Shown here: positions 6,692 through 8,498 of the stretch, piece by piece
How positions within the stretch are numbered: the first letter of the stretch is position 1
How the letters are laid out: each line of letters begins with the position of its first letter
DNA from: Cytophagaceae bacterium
Lineage (GTDB): Bacteria; Bacteroidota; Bacteroidia; Cytophagales; Spirosomataceae
Length of the DNA: 8,498 nucleotides
Reading direction: 5' to 3'
Assembly (NCBI GenBank): GCA_947461155.1
Contig: CANHKE010000037.1
Coordinates: 1-8,498 of the forward strand
Notes under the pieces: model-generated
What the model saw: the letters and a program-made list of their open reading frames with translations, nothing else
Database searches by the model: none
What the model was told of the DNA's origin: nothing
Program-made: the position numbers and the translations under genes

Positions 6692-6699
6692 TATATTTG
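6692..6699 (+). promoter_or_regulatory. Putative -7 box of the proline dehydrogenase-lspA unit
   Basis: TATATTTG is an exact TAnnTTTG match, followed by CA as often seen in this phylum. The start would be near 6706, giving a leader of about 13 nt to the ATG at 6719. No TTG stands 19-21 nt upstream. A second match, TACTTTTG (6705-6712), is too close to the start codon unless the transcript is leaderless. Confidence 0.5.
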
Positions 6700-6718
6700 C
6701 ACCCTACTTTTGAAATAA

Positions 6719-7921
6719 ATGAATCAACCTTCGTATTCAAAGACCTTGAATCAATTATCGTTCGAAGACACAAAAATTGCCTTCTCATCAAAATCCGATT
6801 TTAAACTCAGCAAATCCTATTGGATTTTCGCTGCTATGAATCAAATTTGGATTGTAAAGTTAGGGACTTTTTTCATCAAATTGCTCCTTTTCCTCCATTT
6901 TCCGATCAAAAAACTGATTAAATCAACCCTTTTTGAACAATTTTGCGGCGGCGAAAGCATCGAAGAATGCAAAAAAATTATTGCAGAACTCCAACAAGGT
7001 AAGATCGGAACGATCTTAGACTACTCAGTCGAAGGAGAAGAAAGTGAAAAATCTTTCCAAAAAACAAAATCGGAAATTCTTGAAACCATCCGAAAAGCGC
7101 ATCAAGAAAGCGCTATTCCATTCGCCGTATTCAAAATGACCGGCATTTTCCAAGTTGAATTACTCGAAGAATTTCAAACGGAAAATGGACTTACCGAAGA
7201 TAATGTGACCTCATTCCAACATAGCAAAGATCTGCTCCTTGAAATCTGCCAATTAGCCGCAGACCTTCATGTGAAATTATTTATCGATGCTGAGGAAAGT
7301 TGGATTCAAAACACCATCGACGTACTCGCCTATGAAATGATGGAAAAATTCAACGCGCAGGAAGCCATTATATTCAATACGTTCCAAATGTACCGCGTCG
7401 ATATGTTGGCCAATTTAACCCAAGCCATCACCAACGCCGAAACGAAGCACTATCACCTAGGAGTTAAACTCGTTCGTGGAGCCTACTTGGAAAAGGAAAG
7501 ACAACGCGCACACGAAGACGAATATTCGGAACCCTTGCACAAAGAAAAAGCCGCCACGGATCATGATTTCAACGAAGGCATGTTATTATGTTTGAAACAC
7601 ATTGATTCAGTCAACTTCTGCATTGGAACGCATAATGAGTCGAGTTGCATCCAATTAACCCAAGCGATGCAAAAAGCTCATATTTCAAACAATCACCCTC
7701 ATGTCTATTTTGCCCAACTTTTAGGGATGTCGGATAACATCAGTTATAATTTAGCAGACGCAGGATACAATGTAGCCAAATATGTACCTTATGGTCCAAT
7801 TGAAGCTGTTATGCCTTATTTATTTCGCCGTGCCGATGAAAATAGTTCGATCGCCGGACAAACATCCCGCGAATTTACCCTATTGCAAAAAGAAGTACGC
7901 CGAAGAAAAACTGCCCAATGA
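6719..7921 (+). CDS. Proline dehydrogenase (monofunctional, FAD-dependent)
   Basis: Oxidises L-proline to pyrroline-5-carboxylate, passing electrons via FAD to the quinone pool; the first step of proline use, probably at the inner face of the membrane. The 400 residues make a stand-alone (beta/alpha)8 PRODH domain without the P5C dehydrogenase part of PutA. Motifs: CGGESIEEC (76-84), IGTILDYSVEGEE (96-108), FKMTGIFQ (138-145), LFIDAEESWIQNTID (187-201), NTFQMYR (220-226), VKLVRGAYLEKER (249-261), GTHNESS (303-309) and VPYGPIEAVMPYLFRRADEN (356-375). In the last, Y367, R370 and R371 match the substrate-binding Y-x-x-R-R signature. K139, D190, E192, R253 and H305 are at conserved active-site or FAD positions. 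The ATG at 6719 is used because the N-terminal LSFEDTKIAFSSKSD segment resembles Bacteroidota relatives. Its stop overlaps the lspA start as ATGA. Divergent from the DAHP synthase gene. Confidence 0.95.
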   Translation: MNQPSYSKTLNQLSFEDTKIAFSSKSDFKLSKSYWIFAAMNQIWIVKLGTFFIKLLLFLHFPIKKLIKSTLFEQFCGGESIEECKKIIAELQQGKIGTILDYSVEGEESEKSFQKTKSEILETIRKAHQESAIPFAVFKMTGIFQVELLEEFQTENGLTEDNVTSFQHSKDLLLEICQLAADLHVKLFIDAEESWIQNTIDVLAYEMMEKFNAQEAIIFNTFQMYRVDMLANLTQAITNAETKHYHLGVKLVRGAYLEKERQRAHEDEYSEPLHKEKAATDHDFNEGMLLCLKHIDSVNFCIGTHNESSCIQLTQAMQKAHISNNHPHVYFAQLLGMSDNISYNLADAGYNVAKYVPYGPIEAVMPYLFRRADENSSIAGQTSREFTLLQKEVRRRKTAQ

Positions 7922-8498
7922 AATCCAACTACCGTTATTTTCTGCTCAGTCTATTGATAATTGGCATTGATCAACTGATCAAAATAAGTGTCCATTTTTT
8001 CATGGAACCCGGATATTTTGGCCAAATCGAATTAATTGGCTCCTACTTTAAACTGCATTATACCTTAAATCCGGGCATGGCCTTTGGTATGCAAATTGGA
8101 TCAGATTATGGTAAATTAATACTCACGCTATTTAGAATTGTGGCGATGTTTGGGATTGGGTATTTTTTACACCAACTAACCAGCAAGAATAACAAGCCAT
8201 TACTTTTAACTTGCGTAGCACTCGTGTTAGGTGGTGCAGTGGGTAATCTAATCGATTCCATATTTTATGGTGTTTGGTTTGACAATGCGCCCTTGGAATC
8301 ACCCATGCGTCTTTTTCATGGCCAAGTGATCGATATGTTTTTCTTTGACTTTTGGGAAGGCATCCTACCTACCTGGTTACCCGTTTGGGGAGGAAGTTAT
8401 TATTCAACCCCTATCTTTAATTTCGCAGATGCGGCGATATTTTGTGGAGTAGTCATTATCTTACTCTTTCAAAATAAACTCTTCCAAAAAGAAGATTA
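7918..8498 (+). CDS. lspA: Prolipoprotein signal peptidase II (cut at window end)
   Basis: Inner-membrane aspartic protease that removes the signal peptide from diacylated prolipoproteins before the lipid-modified cysteine. 193 codons are visible, followed by the first two bases (TA) of the next codon, which could be the stop. Features in order: helix 1 with IDQLIK (17-22), NPGMAFG (51-57, the NxGxAFG motif), a second helix about 66-86, a third about 95-113 ending GGAVGNLID with catalytic D113, then HGQVIDMFFF (134-143), a W/P-rich stretch (146-165), and FNFADAAI (167-174) with catalytic D171 at the start of the last helix. The long segment between D113 and D171 is typical of Bacteroidota LspA (about 200 residues, against about 165 in E. 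coli). It overlaps proline dehydrogenase by 4 nt and probably shares its transcript, although the two functions are unrelated. Confidence 0.95.
   Translation, partial: MKSNYRYFLLSLLIIGIDQLIKISVHFFMEPGYFGQIELIGSYFKLHYTLNPGMAFGMQIGSDYGKLILTLFRIVAMFGIGYFLHQLTSKNNKPLLLTCVALVLGGAVGNLIDSIFYGVWFDNAPLESPMRLFHGQVIDMFFFDFWEGILPTWLPVWGGSYYSTPIFNFADAAIFCGVVIILLFQNKLFQKED

Larger units (their letters stand above)
6631..6711. repeat. 13-nt direct repeat pair in the divergent gap
   Basis: GCCCCCTACTTTT (6631-6643) and GCACCCTACTTTT (6699-6711) match at 12 of 13 positions, 68 bp apart, within the 113-bp gap between the DAHP synthase and proline dehydrogenase starts. The right copy overlaps the end of the -7 box and the expected transcription start. 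They could be a duplicated regulator site or chance in T-rich DNA. Confidence 0.4.

Noticed and set aside
6586..6804. 72-residue plus-strand frame over the aroF/proline dehydrogenase gap
   Set aside because: It crosses the promoter region and then runs out of frame into proline dehydrogenase; its hydrophobic start comes from T-rich promoter DNA.
7782..7970. 62-residue plus-strand frame at the proline dehydrogenase/lspA junction
   Set aside because: Out-of-frame shadow of two clear genes that already overlap by ATGA.

Overview
This window looks like an ordinary housekeeping segment of a Bacteroidota chromosome, probably order Cytophagales. The grounds are the Bacteroidota-style protein versions: a DAHP synthase fused to a C-terminal chorismate mutase, LspA with its long insert, a short monofunctional proline dehydrogenase, and GluRS with an insert after KLSKR. 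Start codons mostly lack Shine-Dalgarno sequences, and several intergenic gaps contain TAnnTTTG-type -7 boxes typical of the phylum. The genus-level placement is inference. I see no phage, transposase, CRISPR, toxin-antitoxin or defence genes, and no tRNA or rRNA.

Layout, left to right. (1) Positions 1-912, minus: pyruvate dehydrogenase E1 beta (3' end off the window), with a good upstream promoter. (2) 1056-2084, plus: aroB, divergent from pdhB. It meets gatC tail to tail with no spacer. (3) 2085-4430, minus: a tight unit read ridA - gltX - small uncharacterised protein - gatC, with a 3-nt gap, then a 4-nt overlap, then a 20-nt overlap. (4) 4500-5399, plus: an EamA/DMT-family permease, divergent from ridA. 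The two putative promoters share one -7 core. (5) 5390-5504: an imperfect long inverted repeat built from TAAGAGG-like units, between convergent genes. It supplies the last codons and stop of the permease. (6) 5511-6605, minus: bifunctional DAHP synthase/chorismate mutase. (7) 6606-6718: a divergent regulatory gap with a 15-bp dyad, a -7 box and a 13-nt direct repeat. (8) 6719-7921, plus: proline dehydrogenase, overlapping by ATGA with lspA (7918 to the window end), which is cut at its last one or few codons.

How the genes fit together: the DAHP synthase/chorismate mutase and AroB are steps 1 and 2 of the shikimate pathway, and the fused mutase acts at the chorismate branch towards Phe/Tyr. 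They are not in one operon. GltX and GatC both serve Glu/Gln (or Asn) tRNA charging. RidA detoxifies reactive enamine/imine intermediates made by PLP enzymes. The proline dehydrogenase feeds proline carbon to glutamate. I found no undescribed multi-gene system. The items most worth a second look are the inverted-repeat element, the small protein locked between gltX and gatC, and the overlapping ridA/permease promoters.
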